The translations under genes were made by a program, and so were the position numbers. A DNA stretch of 64,000 bases, taken from assembly GCA_947646735.1 (NCBI GenBank), contig CANTFK010000771.1, positions 1-64,000 on the forward strand. The letters run 5' to 3'. The notes beneath the pieces were generated by a model. The model was given only the letters and a program-made list of their open reading frames with translations. It did no database searches and was not told the origin of the DNA. The stretch comes from Peronospora farinosa. Lineage: Eukaryota; Oomycota; Peronosporomycetes; Peronosporales; Peronosporaceae. This document shows, piece after piece, positions 25,140 through 36,652 of this stretch (position 1 is the first letter of the stretch; each line of letters begins with the position of its first letter).

Positions 25140-26824
25140 CTATTGTTGCCGTATCGGTGGCGCGACGCTGGCACTTTTAAATAAATGATTCTTTGTCACG
25201 CTTTCATTGCAATGAGCTGCTAGCTTTGTTTGGAAACAACCACTCAAATAATTACTGTCCATGCTGCTCAGGATCACAGTAACATCATCCTATATGGCCA
25301 AATGTAGTTCCGCAATCCAATAATATGCTAGTGCAAACCGACAGTTTAGTAACTTTCACTGACAATGGCATCTTCTCAATGGCATCTCCTTTCGCCATGA
25401 GTCCAAATTTAAGTATACCAATAAGCTTGCACATTGGGCTTGCGATCGATGTGAGCTGCAAGAACACGACGAAAAGAGAGTTTAAATCAGACTGGAAAGA
25501 CAATTTGTATGCAGAGGTGAAGGTGGTCCTGCAATGCGTGACATGCAGCGCTCACAAACAACCGTCGTCTTTGTATACAAGATGAACGGTCTGATCATTC
25601 AAAATAACGCAGATTATACAAGAAGGCGGCAAGTGCGATCGGAGAAGTGATGAGTATAGAAGCGTTGACGCATTTCTGAAAGTGTATTGATGTTAGCTTC
25701 TTCCACAAGGCAAGTGTACGTTTACCATCCCTATCTCCAATTTTGATGGCGATGCCACCAGTAAAAGCCGTTAATGAACGGTGGAGTCGTACTGTATTTG
25801 CCGTAAACTACACTTGAAGGAGCAGATAGCAACAGCATTATTTGAAATGCTCATTTGCGTCGCTACGGAGCCTAAAGCAGCGTCAAACTTCAGGGCTGGT
25901 GAAAATTTCAAGTAGCCCGCAAACCAAGCTCGAAATCGCTGCCAGATAGTTCCGGCCAAAGTAATATTGTGTTTTGGAGAAGCGGGTAGCTGTCGATATT
26001 TTGGCGCCAAGTCATTCGTTGCATATACCTATGAGGTACATGTACCCATGCTTATTGTCTTACTTGAGAAAACAGGAGGGCCATGAATACCAAAGTAAAG
26101 ATTTGGCGCACACCATGAGCCTTAATAGCACTGCGATTACTCAGCACGTTAAATAGCACTAATCTACATACTGGTTTGGGAAAACGCGTATGCTGGAAGT
26201 TGACGGGCAAATTTGTGACAGAATGAAGTTGGACCGAGAAGAGTACTTCTCAATGGAAGCGAAGGTGAAGTTAATGACAATACCAACAAACTTTCGTCTT
26301 TACGGAATTCGAGGAGTATTGTTCTCCTTACTACATGATAGAAGCGCCATTTGTGCGCCCCTTCATGTTTTTGCTATTCGGGTCGGAATACACGCTAACA
26401 CGTTCCTACAAACACCAGAATAACGTCATCTTAAGGTACAAACGCCTCTCGACAAGCAATGGCGACAGCAGTGGGGGCGGAAGGCTTGTTTACAAAGATG
26501 GTCGTATTGTCTCAGCTCACGTATACTGAGTTTGCACTTCTCCGTAACTTTGTTTTCGCGACGGAGGCACGATGAAGCATGATTCCCTACTCGATTTGAG
26601 AGCTCGTGACGCATTGCATCAATCGATCTAGTGTCACTCATCACGACGCCAAATCCGACGACTTTACCAGAAAAAACTTGCAGAAATGCAACCCTCTATA
26701 GAAGATAGTCGACTCTTGTCAAGTGTTTGGAGGCATCGACTACACTCACAACCCGATTTGCCTCCAAGATAGCAAGTCAAGTACCTATCTACTTCGCCAA
26801 CTAGCTCAAGCTGACACTACGACG

Positions 26825-27265
26825 ATGAAATTCACTATCTTCCTCTTCGCTGCTATCGCGGTTCTAGGTGTCGTCACGGGTACCGACCAACCTGCCGTGA
26901 AAACAGCCGCCGAAGCTCTCGAGAAGATTCAGGCGTCCACATTACCTGACGGCGTCACGCTAACCGGGATGTCGGAGAAGATCGACCCACCTGCTTCAGC
27001 CACTGCAGTTGCTGTGAAGGAGTCAGAAGTCGATGACGGCAAGAACAAAGAAGATGACGAGAAAAAGGAGCAATTCGGCTGGGGCCTCGGCGGCTGGGGA
27101 GGATGGGGCGGCTGGGGCGGCTATGGACCCTATCGCTTCGGCTTCATGTACGGCGGCCTCCCTGGCTGGGCCTATCCGTTGGGCTACTGGAATAGATTTG
27201 GTGTTGGTCTGTACGGTGGCGGATGCGGTCTTGGTCTGCCCTTCGGTGGTCTCTATTACTGCTAA
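26825..27265 (+). CDS. Secreted Gly/Trp-rich protein, array copy 13
   Basis: Identical protein of 146 residues. The spacer ahead of it carries two changes that remove stops, leaving a 77-codon frame at 26190-26423. Confidence 0.87.
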   Translation: MKFTIFLFAAIAVLGVVTGTDQPAVKTAAEALEKIQASTLPDGVTLTGMSEKIDPPASATAVAVKESEVDDGKNKEDDEKKEQFGWGLGGWGGWGGWGGYGPYRFGFMYGGLPGWAYPLGYWNRFGVGLYGGGCGLGLPFGGLYYC

Positions 27266-28974
27266 GTTGACACGACAGTTTTGCAATTCATAGCTATTGT
27301 TGCCGTATCGGTGGCGCGACGCTGGCACTTTTAAATAAATGATTCTTTGTCACGCTTTCATTGCAATGAGCTGCTAGCTTTGTTTGGAAACAACCACTCA
27401 AATAATTACTGTCCATGCTGCTCAGGATCACAGTAACATCATCCTATATGGCCAAATGTAGTTCCGCAATCCAATAATATGCTAGTGCAAACCGACAGTT
27501 TAGTAACTTTCACTGACAATGGCATCTTCTCAATGGCATCTCCTTTCGCCATGAGTCCAAATTTAAGTATACCAATAAGCTTGCACATTGGGCTTGCGAT
27601 CGATGTGAGCTGCAAGAACACGACGAAAAGAGAGTTTAAATCAGACTGGAATAATTTGTATGCAGAGGTGAAGGTGGTCCTGCAATGCGTGACATGCAGC
27701 GCTCACAAACAACCGTCGTCTTTGTATACAAGATGAACGGTCTGATCATTCAAAATAACGCAGATTATACAAGAAGGCGGCAAGTGCGATCGGAGAAGTG
27801 ATGAGTATAGAAGCGTTGACGCATTTCTGAAAGTGTATTGATGTTAGCTTCTTCCACAAGGCAAGTGTACGTTTACCATCCCTATCTCCAATTTTGATGG
27901 CGATGCCACCAGTAAAAGCCGTTAATGAACGGTGGAGTCGTACTGTATTTGCCGTAAACTAAACTTGAAGGAGCTGATAGCAACAGCATTATTTGAAATG
28001 CTCATTTGCGTCGCTACGGAGCCTAAAGCAGCGTCAAACTTCAGGGCTGGTGAAAATTTCAAGTAGCCCGCAAACCAAGCTCGAAATCGCTGCCAGATAG
28101 TTCCGGCCAAAGTAATATTGTGTTTTGGAGAAGCGGGTAGCTGTCGATTTTTGGCGCCAAGTCATTCGTTGCATATACCTATGAGGTACATGTACCCATG
28201 CTTATTGTCTTACTTGAGAAAACAGGAGGGCCATGAATACCAAAGTAAAGATTTGGCGCACACCATGAGCCTTAATAGCACTGCGATTACTCAGCACGTT
28301 AAATAGCACTAATCTACATACTGGTTTGGGAAAACGCGTATGCTGGAAGTTGACGGGCAAATTTGTGACAGAATGAAGTTGGACCGAGAAGAGTACTTCT
28401 CAATGGAAGCGAAGGTGAAGTTAATGACAATACCAACAAACTTTCGTCTTTACGGAATTCGAGGAGTATTGTTCTCCTTACTACATGATAGAAGCGCCAT
28501 TTATGCGCCCCTTCATGTTTTTGCTATTCGGGTCGGAATACACGCTAACACGTTCCTACAAACGCCAGAATAACGTCATCTTAAGGTACAAACGCCTCTC
28601 GACAAGCAATGGCGACAGCAGTGGGGGCGGAAGGCTTGTTTACAAAGATGGTCGTATTGTCTCAGCTCACGTATACTGAGTTTGCACTTCTCCGTAACTT
28701 TGTTTTCGCGACGGAGGCACGATGAAGCATGATTCCCTACTCGATTTGAGAGCTCGTGACGCATTGCATCAATCGATCTAGTGTCACTCATCACGACGCC
28801 AAATCCGACGACTTTACCAGAAAAAACTTGCAGAAATGCAACCCTCTATAGAAGATAGTCGACTCTTGTCAAGTGTTTGGAGGCATCGACTACACTCACA
28901 ACCCGATTTGCCTCCAAGATAGCAAGTCAAGTACCTATCTACTTCGCCAACTAGCTCAAGCTGACACTACGACG

Positions 28975-29415
28975 ATGAAATTCACTATCTTCCTCTTCGC
29001 TGCTATCGCGGTTCTAGGTGTCGTCACGGGTACCGACCAACCTGCCGTGAAAACAGCCGCCGAAGCTCTCGAGAAGATTCAGGCGTCCACATTACCTGAC
29101 GGCGTCACGCTAACCGGGATGTCGGAGAAGATCGACCCACCTGCTTCAGCCACTGCAGTTGCTGTGAAGGAGTCAGAAGTCGATGACGGCAAGAACAAAG
29201 AAGATGACGAGAAAAAGGAGCAATTCGGCTGGGGCCTCGGCGGCTGGGGAGGATGGGGCGGCTGGGGCGGCTATGGACCCTATCGCTTCGGCTTCATGTA
29301 CGGCGGCCTCCCTGGCTGGGCCTATCCGTTGGGCTACTGGAATAGATTTGGTGTTGGTCTGTACGGTGGCGGATGCGGTCTGGGTCTGCCCTTCGGTGGT
29401 CTCTATTACTGCTAA
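28975..29415 (+). CDS. Secreted Gly/Trp-rich protein, array copy 14
   Basis: Identical protein of 146 residues. It shares the same 77-codon spacer frame (28340-28573) with copy 13, so the two units are closest relatives. Confidence 0.87.
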   Translation: MKFTIFLFAAIAVLGVVTGTDQPAVKTAAEALEKIQASTLPDGVTLTGMSEKIDPPASATAVAVKESEVDDGKNKEDDEKKEQFGWGLGGWGGWGGWGGYGPYRFGFMYGGLPGWAYPLGYWNRFGVGLYGGGCGLGLPFGGLYYC

Positions 29416-31127
29416 GTTGACACGACAGTTTTGCAATTCATAGCTATTGTTGCCGTATCGGTGGCGCGACGCTGGCACTTTTAAATAAATGATTCTTTGT
29501 CACGCTTTCATTGCAATGAGCTGCTAGCTTTGTTTGGAAACAACCACTCAAATAATTACTGTCCATGCTGCTCAGGATCACAGTAACATCATCCTATATG
29601 GCCAAATGTAGTTCCGCAATCCAATAATATGCTAGTGCAAACCGACAGTTTAGTAACTTTCACTGACAATGGCATCTTCTCAATGGCATCTCCTTTCGCC
29701 ATGAGTCCAAATTTAAGTATACCAATAAGCTTGCACATTGGGCTTGCGATCGATGTGAGCTGCAAGAACACGACGAAAAGAGAGTTTAAATCAGACTGGA
29801 AAGACAATTTGTATGCAGAGGTGAAGGTGGTCCTGCAATGCGTGACATGCAGCGCTCACAAACAACCGTCGTCTTTGTATACAAGATGAACGGTCTGATC
29901 ATTCAAAATAACGCAGATTATACAAGAAGGCGGCAAGTGCGATCGGAGAAGTGATGAGTATAGAAGCGTTGACGCATTTCTGAAAGTGTATTGATGTTAG
30001 CTTCTTCCACAAGGCAAGTGTACGTTTACCATCCCTATCTCCAATTTTGATGGCGATGCCACCAGTAAAAGCCGTTAATGAACGGTGGAGTCGTACTGTA
30101 TTTGCCGTAAACTACACTTGAAGGAGCAGATAGCAACAGCATTATTTGAAATGCTCATTTGCGTCGCTACGGAGCCTAAAGCAGCGTCAAACTTCAGGGC
30201 TGGTGAAAATTTCAAGTAGCCCGCAAACCAAGCTCGAAATCGCTGCCAGATAGTTCCGGCCAAAGTAATATTGTGTTTTGGAGAAGCGGGTAGCTGTCGA
30301 TTTTTGGCGCCAAGTCATTCGTTGCATATACCTATGAGGTACATGTACCCATGCTTATTGTCTTACTTGAGAAAACAGGAGGGCCATGAATACCAAAGTA
30401 AAGATTTGACGCACACCATGAGCCTTAATAGCACTGCGATTACTCAGCACGTTAAATAGCACTAATCTACATACTGGTTTGGGAAAACGCGTATGCTGGA
30501 AGTTGACGGGCAAATTTGTGACAGAATGAAGTTGGACCGAGAAGAGTACTTCTCAATGGAAGCGAAGGTGAAGTAAATGACAATACCAACAAGCTTTCGT
30601 CTTTACGGAATTCGAGGAGAATTGTTCTCCTTACTACATGATAGAAGCGCCATTTATGCGCCCCTTCATGTTTTTGCTATTCGGGTCGGAATACACGCTA
30701 ACACGTTCCTACAAACGCCAGAATAACGTCATCTTAAGGTACAAACGCCTCTCGACAAGCAATGGCGACAGCAGTGGGGGCGGAAGGCTTGTTCACAAAG
30801 ATGGTCGTATTGTCTCAGCTCACGTATACTGAGTTTGCACTTCTCCGTAACTTTATTTTCGCGACGGAGGCACGATGAAGCATGATTCCCTACTCGATTT
30901 GAGAGCTCGTGACGCATTGCATCAATCGATCTAGTGTCACTCATCACGACGCCAAATCCGACGACTTTACCAGAAAAAACTTGCAGAAATGCAACCCTCT
31001 ATAGAAGATAGTCGACTCTTGTCAAGTGTTTGGAGGCATCGACTACACTCACAACCCGATTTGCCTCCAAGATAGCAAGTCAAGTACCTATCTACTTCGC
31101 CAACTAGCTCAAGCTGACACTACGACG

Positions 31128-31568
31128 ATGAAATTCACTATCTTCCTCTTCGCTGCTATCGCGGTTCTAGGTGTCGTCACGGGTACCGACCAACCTGCCG
31201 TGAAAACAGCCGCCGAAGCTCTCGAGAAGATTCAGGCGTCCACATTACCTGACGGCGTCACGCTAACCGGGATGTCGGAGAAGATCGACCCACCTGCTTC
31301 AGCCACTGCAGTTGCTGTGAAGGAGTCAGAAGTCGATGACGGCAAGAACAAAGAAGATGACGAGAAAAAGGAGCAATTCGGCTGGGGCCTCGGCGGCTGG
31401 GGAGGATGGGGCGGCTGGGGCGGCTATGGACCCTATCGCTTCGGCTTCATGTACGGCGGCCTCCCTGGCTGGGCCTATCCGTTGGGCTACTGGAATAGAT
31501 TTGGTGTTGGTCTGTACGGTGGCGGATGCGGTCTGGGTCTGCCCTTCGGTGGTCTCTATTACTGCTAA
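31128..31568 (+). CDS. Secreted Gly/Trp-rich protein, array copy 15 (last complete copy)
   Basis: Identical protein of 146 residues. The spacer behind it has more private changes (for example near 31935, 32145 and 32356) than inner units have, as expected at the edge of an array where homogenisation is weaker. Confidence 0.87.
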   Translation: MKFTIFLFAAIAVLGVVTGTDQPAVKTAAEALEKIQASTLPDGVTLTGMSEKIDPPASATAVAVKESEVDDGKNKEDDEKKEQFGWGLGGWGGWGGWGGYGPYRFGFMYGGLPGWAYPLGYWNRFGVGLYGGGCGLGLPFGGLYYC

Positions 31569-32316
31569 GTTGACACGACAGTTTTGCAATTCATAGCTAT
31601 TGTTGCCGTATCGGTGGCGCGACGCTGGCACTTTTAAATAAATGATTCTTTGTCACGCTTTCATTGCAATGAGCTGCTAGCTTTGTTTGGAAACAACCAC
31701 TCAAATAATTACTGTCCATGCTGCTCAGGATCACAGTAACATCATCCTATATGGCCAAATGTAGTTCCGCAATCCAATAATATGCTAGTGCAAACCGACA
31801 GTTTAGTAACTTTCACTGACAATGGCATCTTCTCAATGGCATCTCCTTTCGCCATGAGTCCAAATTTAAGTATACCAATAAGCTTGCACATTGGGCTTGC
31901 GATCGATGTGAGCTGCAAGAACACGACGAAAAGACAGTTTAAATCGGACTGGAAAGACAATTTGTATGCAGAGGTGAAGGTGGTCCTGCAATGCGTGACA
32001 TGCAGCGCTCACAAACAACCGTCGTCTTTGTATACAAGATGAACGGTCTGATCATTCAAAATAACGCAGATTATACAAGAAGGCGGCAAGTGCGATCGGA
32101 GAAGTGATGAGTATAGAAGCGTTGACGCATTTCTGAAAGTGTAATAATGTTAGCTTCTTCCACAAGGCAAGTGTACGTTTACCATCCCTATCTCCAATTT
32201 TGATGGCGATGCCACCAGTAAAAGCCGTTAATGAACGGTGGAGTCGTACTGTATTTGCCGTAAACTACACTTGAAGGAGCAGATAGCAACAGCATTATTT
32301 GAAATGCTCATTTGCG

Positions 32317-33222
32317 TCGCTACGGAGCCTAAAGCAGCGTCAAACTTCAGGGCTGCTTAAAATTTCAAGTAGCCCGCAAACCAAGCTCGAAATCGCTGCC
32401 AGATAGTTCCGGCCAAAGTAATATTGTGTTTTGGAGAAGCGGGTAGCTGTCGATATTTTGGCGCCAAGTCATTCGTTGCATATACCTATGAGGTACATGT
32501 ACCCATGCTTATTGTCTTACTTGAGAAAACAGGAGGGCCATGAATACCAAAGTAAAGATTTGGCGCACACCATGAGCCTTAATAGCACTGCGATTACTCA
32601 GCACGTTAAATAGCACTAATCTACATACTGGTTTGGGAAAACGCGTATGCTGGAAGTTGACGGGCAAATTTGTGACAGAATGAAGTTGGACCGAGAAGAG
32701 TACTTCTCAATGGAAGCGAAGGTGAAGTAAATGACAATACCAACAAGCTTTCGTCTTTACGGAATTCGAGGAGTATTGTTCTCCTTACTACATGATAGAA
32801 GCGCCATTTATGCGCCCCTTCATGTTTTTGCTATTCGGGTCGGAATACACGCTAACACGTTCCTACAAACGCCAGAATAACGTCATCTCAAGGTACAAAC
32901 GCCTCTCAACAAGCAATGGCGACAGCAGTGGGGGCGGAAGGCTTGTTCACAAAGATGGTCGTATTGTCTCAGCTCACGTATACTGAGTTTGCGCTTCTGC
33001 GTAACTTTATTTTCGCGACGGAGGCACGATGAAGCATGTTTCCCTACTCGATTTGAGAGCTCGTGACGCATTGCATCAATCGATCTAGTGTCACTCATCT
33101 CGACGCCAAATCCGACGACTTTACCAGAAAAAACTTGCAGAAATGCAACCCTCTATAGAAGATAGTCGACTCTTGTCAAGTGTTTGGAGGCATCGACTAC
33201 ACTCACACCCGATCTGCCTCTC
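32317..33222 (+). repeat. Truncated sixteenth array unit without coding region
   Basis: It follows the other units until about 33212-33222 and then breaks within the leader, about 60 bases before the expected start codon. The sequence continues as a CT-rich run and unrelated DNA. It carries private substitutions near 32890, 32993 and 33040. This is the right-hand boundary of the array. Confidence 0.93.
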
Positions 33223-33563
33223 TCTCTAAGTCGTATCAAATTCTGCAAGCGCATGATTTTAATCGCGGCAAAGAAGGTGCGAGGACGTCTGAGGCTGTGG
33301 GTACACTTTACTTACCTGTATTAAGTAGCAAGGAAGCATCCATGTAGGCGGTACTGTCCAGCATTGTAGCCGTATGAAACATAGAAGATTTTTTTTATCT
33401 ACTGTTTTCATAATCCTCCATCTCTGGTGCTGCAAAAATCGATATTATTTTTGGTGGTCACCCATCAGCATGCAAGGATGTCCCACATCTTGGCCCCAGT
33501 ATAGTGTCCTATACAATCTGTCATAGTCATTTACGAATTAAATCTTTGTCTATTCCTTCTCTC
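33223..33563. other. Unique junction sequence between array and CRN gene
   Basis: No gene seen. It starts with a short CT run and has a T run near 33390. It probably contains upstream regulatory DNA of the CRN gene. Confidence 0.5.
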
Positions 33564-33577
33564 TCATTCTAGAATTT
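33564..33577 (+). promoter_or_regulatory. Oomycete initiator / flanking promoter element of the CRN gene
   Basis: TCATTCTAGAATTT matches 13 of 14 positions of the known oomycete core promoter consensus TCATTYYNCAWTTT. It lies 17 bases before the CRN start codon, consistent with the short leaders of oomycete genes. Confidence 0.7.
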
Positions 33578-33593
33578 GCTGCTTGAAGAACAA

Positions 33594-35365
33594 ATGGTAA
33601 AGTTGATATGCGCGATCGTTGGCGTGAGCCAAACCGTTTTTTCGGTCCAAGTTCACAAGGATGACTTGGTGGATGACTTAAAGAAGGCGATCAAGGTTGA
33701 GAGGATGTACCAATTTCCTGCTGATGAATTGCAGCTCTTTCCTGCCAAGATGGAAATCGGCAAGTGGCTACCCTCGAGTTTGGACGATGTAATAAAGCTA
33801 GAAGAGGGCAAGATGACATCTCGCGTTGTAGATTTAACGAAAGAAGACCGAAAGCTGCGGGGGCAAGACTATATTGCCGATTTCCTTGAAGGCATGGAGG
33901 ACCCAGTAGGGAGACAAATTCACGTGTTGGTGGTGGTTCCTGAGGAATTTACGGCACTCGGAAACGAGAGGAAGCGAAGAAAGGCGGATGAAGATGCTAA
34001 GGACGCTTGGATGGATGCAATTAAGAATGAGCAGGTTACAGTTTTACCATTGACCTGTGGAGATTTGAGAAAGCATCTGCGACGCCCACTTCGTACTAAA
34101 ATCCCTATCCATATCGGCATTATCAAGTAATTTTTGCGCATTACACGATTGGAAGTTGTGCTCGCGCTTTCGACAAGCTATTTGAGCCTGAGCCACGTAC
34201 AGACGTTGGGGATGACACTTCTGCGATCGTGAGGAATTTTGTAAATCCCCCTAGCTGCTATGAGTCCGAAACCGAACAAACATACATTTACCTGTGGGAT
34301 AGCCTCATTGCGACACTGCTGCAGCGTGTGATAAGAGGGAGCTATCGTCGCAACACGAATGCTTCTGCTGCTACTGGCCTCTATCGACCAGATTTGTGCT
34401 TTTACTATGGCAGAAGCAATGTGTGCGTATTTCGTGGGAAAGAAAAAGCAAGTGGAGTGTTGGACGTGCCGATTAAGGAATTGCATGAGAAACTGATATG
34501 GAGGTATGACGATGCGCCGTACATTTTTGGCTACGCTGCTGTGGGACTACAAGTGTGCTTGGTAGCTATTCGAAAAGACGAGATGACGGAGCGCGGTGCA
34601 AAAGCGGAAATTGTTGAAACATACGATTTGGGTGATCTCAGTAGCCGGCTTTCGTTTTTTCTTGCATTGCTCAACCTCTCGACTCTTTTCCGACCACTTG
34701 TAAATCTTATCCAGCCGATGAACGTACGCGAGTACGGCACTATCGAACAAGGCAATGGTGTGCAGATATCGTTCGCAGAGGATTGTGTGGTGAAGACGTA
34801 TCCGTCGGATATGCCAAGTGACACCATAATCCGAAACTTAAAGGATCTTCATCGTCGAATGAAGGAACGTTCGGTCCCGAACGTTGTGCAGCTAAAAAGT
34901 GGAAACATGAAGAAAAAACACGTAACGCTTTCTCCTGTTGGTCGACTAGCTGCACCTGAAAACGTCCACCAGCTCTTGACGGCTTTGCGCGACATACTGA
35001 AGGCGCTAGTGGCACTGCACGCAATCAATATAATGCATCGAGACTTGAGATGGGAAAACGTGCTGAAGTACCAAGATAAAGATGACAAGTGGTTTCTGAT
35101 TGACTTCGACGACGGAGCGCTGTCACCGTCTGCAACAGTGAAACATTTGAAGGCAGAATCGCATGCTCCTGAAATACTGTCGTGTCCGTCCCATACGGTT
35201 AAAGTCGACATTTGGAGCGTCGGCTACCTTTTAGAGACGTCAAACATTGATCTTCCGGCCAAGCTGGAGACAATCAAAGCAAAGTGTTTGCAGGAGAGTC
35301 CAGAGAAGAGACCCAAGGCAGTATCACTCTTGAAGGCAATTGAAGAGCTATTAGGAGCTGCATAA
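33594..35365 (+). pseudogene. Crinkler (CRN) effector with kinase-type C-terminal domain, interrupted by a frame break
   Basis: The first frame (33594-34130, 178 codons) starts MVKLICAIVG and has the LFLAK-domain hallmark in the variant form LQLFPAK, then a DWL-like region ending in HVLVVVPE, the usual junction with the CRN C-terminal module. It stops at TAA 34128-34130. The next frame is open from just before that stop through 35365. It encodes a protein-kinase domain with catalytic loop HRDLRWENV, DFDD in place of DFG, APE, and DxWSxG. CRN effectors with such kinase modules (CRN8 type) are known in Phytophthora and act in the host nucleus. The break is at a TAATTTTT run, consistent with a 1-base indel. 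A 107-base intron (GTAATT..GAG) would also restore frame but has a poor acceptor. No classical signal peptide is obvious, as is common for CRNs. Confidence 0.82.
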
Positions 35366-35687
35366 GCGTACAAACAGTACATATTCTTCCGACAGGAAGG
35401 ATAAGAATGAACTTATAGTTTCTTGTCTGCAGTCAATAAAATACACAAAGGTGGCGTACTCAGCCGAGCAGTACCTATTTGACAAAGAGCTCGTGACGTC
35501 AGCCCACACGTAATGCATTGGAACCATCACAATGTACCCATTGTGCAGACTCGAGCTCGCAAGGGGAAGAATTCGATTGACTAAAAAGGCACTTTTATTC
35601 CGCTGGTTGGCACCTTCTTGAACTCCCAGCAGCTTTTCGTGTTCTTTTTTACAGCCTCTTCCTCGTCCACCTTTTCTTAACAACACT
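35366..35687. other. Intergenic stretch downstream of the CRN gene
   Basis: No supported gene. An AATAAA occurs near 35435, possibly the CRN 3' end signal. Confidence 0.4.
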
Positions 35688-36092
35688 GTGTTGCTTCTCC
35701 GCAAAAATTTGGTCCAGCTGAAAAAATGTTACCAGAGTCGAAACGAAGTGCTTCGGATACTTGCTCTTGCGCGACATCGCGGACGAATCTGTCTAGCATC
35801 TGCCAGCCGTGGACGTTTCCAGAAATTTCAAGCACTGCGCGACACTGCGCTAGCAGCTGCGGCTGAGCACGAGCACGAGAAGCAGGAAAAGCGCACGACG
35901 TGAACAAATTATTGAAGTCGTGCTAAGTGCTGAGCTGCTACAGCCTAGCTGCAAGAGCGCCTAGCCATCGCACGCGAATATAATCAGCTCTCGGTAGAAT
36001 ATAAGTGCAGCTCAATCGCCAACGGAGATTTATTCATACAAATGCATCGGCTTGACGCGCTTTTCTACCAACGCTTTCGTCCCCACATCAAC
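35688..36092 (+). pseudogene. Decayed coding stretch, possible coiled-coil protein remnant
   Basis: One frame reads as charged, coding-like sequence over about 400 bases. A 71-codon open part ends at 35903. After several stops the same frame resumes as EYNQLSVEYK and similar residues, then stops at 36090-36092. Keeping the frame across stops suggests an old gene inactivated by point mutation. No family was recognised. Confidence 0.3.
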
Positions 36093-36307
36093 ACATAGAC
36101 CTTATGTCAGTGACACGCAACGTCAAAATCTGGATGTCGAGAAGCCTCATCTTGTGCCACGACTGTCAACTACATTATTTGTTGAGACTTGAAGAGCATT
36201 CACATCGAGGATGAATCCAACAAAGCCACTGCCAGAACCGTTCCAATGCTGAGCTACATATCGTTTAGCAACTTTCAGCGTGTAATGGCGCGGTAGTTGT
36301 CACTGGC

Positions 36308-36652
36308 TCAACATTTGATGCCTCCACCGAAGACGCGTCGTGAGTGGACACGGGTTTCGTCCCAGCCGCCCCATCCTCCCCAGCCACCGAGGCCCCAGCC
36401 GAATTGCTCCTTTTTCTCGTCATCTTCTTTGTTCTTGCCGTCATCGACTTCTGACTCCTTTACAGCAACTACAGTGGCTGAAGCAGGTGGGTCGATCTTC
36501 TCCGACATCCCGGTTAGCGTGACGCCGTCAGGTAATGTGGACGCCTGAATCTTCTCGAGAGCTTCGGCGGCTGTTTTCACGGCAGGTTGGTCGGTACCCG
36601 TGACGACACCTAGAACCGCGATAGCAGCGAAGAGGAAGATAGTGAATTTCAT
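36308..36652 (-). pseudogene. Inverted, 3'-truncated copy of the array gene
   Basis: Begins with the same signal peptide as the array proteins and follows them to about residue 97, with Ala61Val. At 36361 the homology ends inside the GGW block and the frame runs 17 more codons through unrelated sequence to a stop. The Tyr/Phe-rich C-terminus and both cysteines are missing. Because it keeps leader and signal peptide it might still be transcribed, but loss of the defining domain argues for a pseudogene. Confidence 0.85.

Larger units (their letters stand above)
1..33222 (+). repeat. Tandem array of ~2.15-kb units, each carrying one secreted Gly/Trp-rich protein gene
   Basis: Head-to-tail units. 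The same motif (ATGATAGAAGCGCC) recurs at 481, 2641, 4782, 6936, 9092, 11239, 13408, 15577, 17746, 19901, 22026, 24179, 26335, 28485, 30638 and 32792, giving spacings of 2125-2169 bases. In the phase of base 1, fifteen units are full length and a sixteenth starts near 32317 and stops near 33222. The left end is outside the window. Each unit is about 0.44 kb of coding sequence plus 1.7 kb of spacer. Units fall into local families: 1-5, 6-11 and 12-16. The last family shares a replaced stretch after the GTACATGTAC palindrome. Neighbouring units resemble each other most, as expected from unequal crossing-over and gene conversion. No transposase, terminal repeats or target-site duplication were seen, so this is a gene array and not a transposon array. 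Confidence 0.97.

Noticed and set aside
1..33222. CRISPR array or satellite DNA
   Set aside because: The unit is 2.15 kb with one protein gene each, from a eukaryote; there are no short repeat-spacer patterns.
34127..34233. 107-base intron joining the two CRN frames
   Set aside because: The length would restore frame, but the acceptor lacks a pyrimidine tract and the removed part reads as good protein in the downstream frame; a 1-base indel is simpler.
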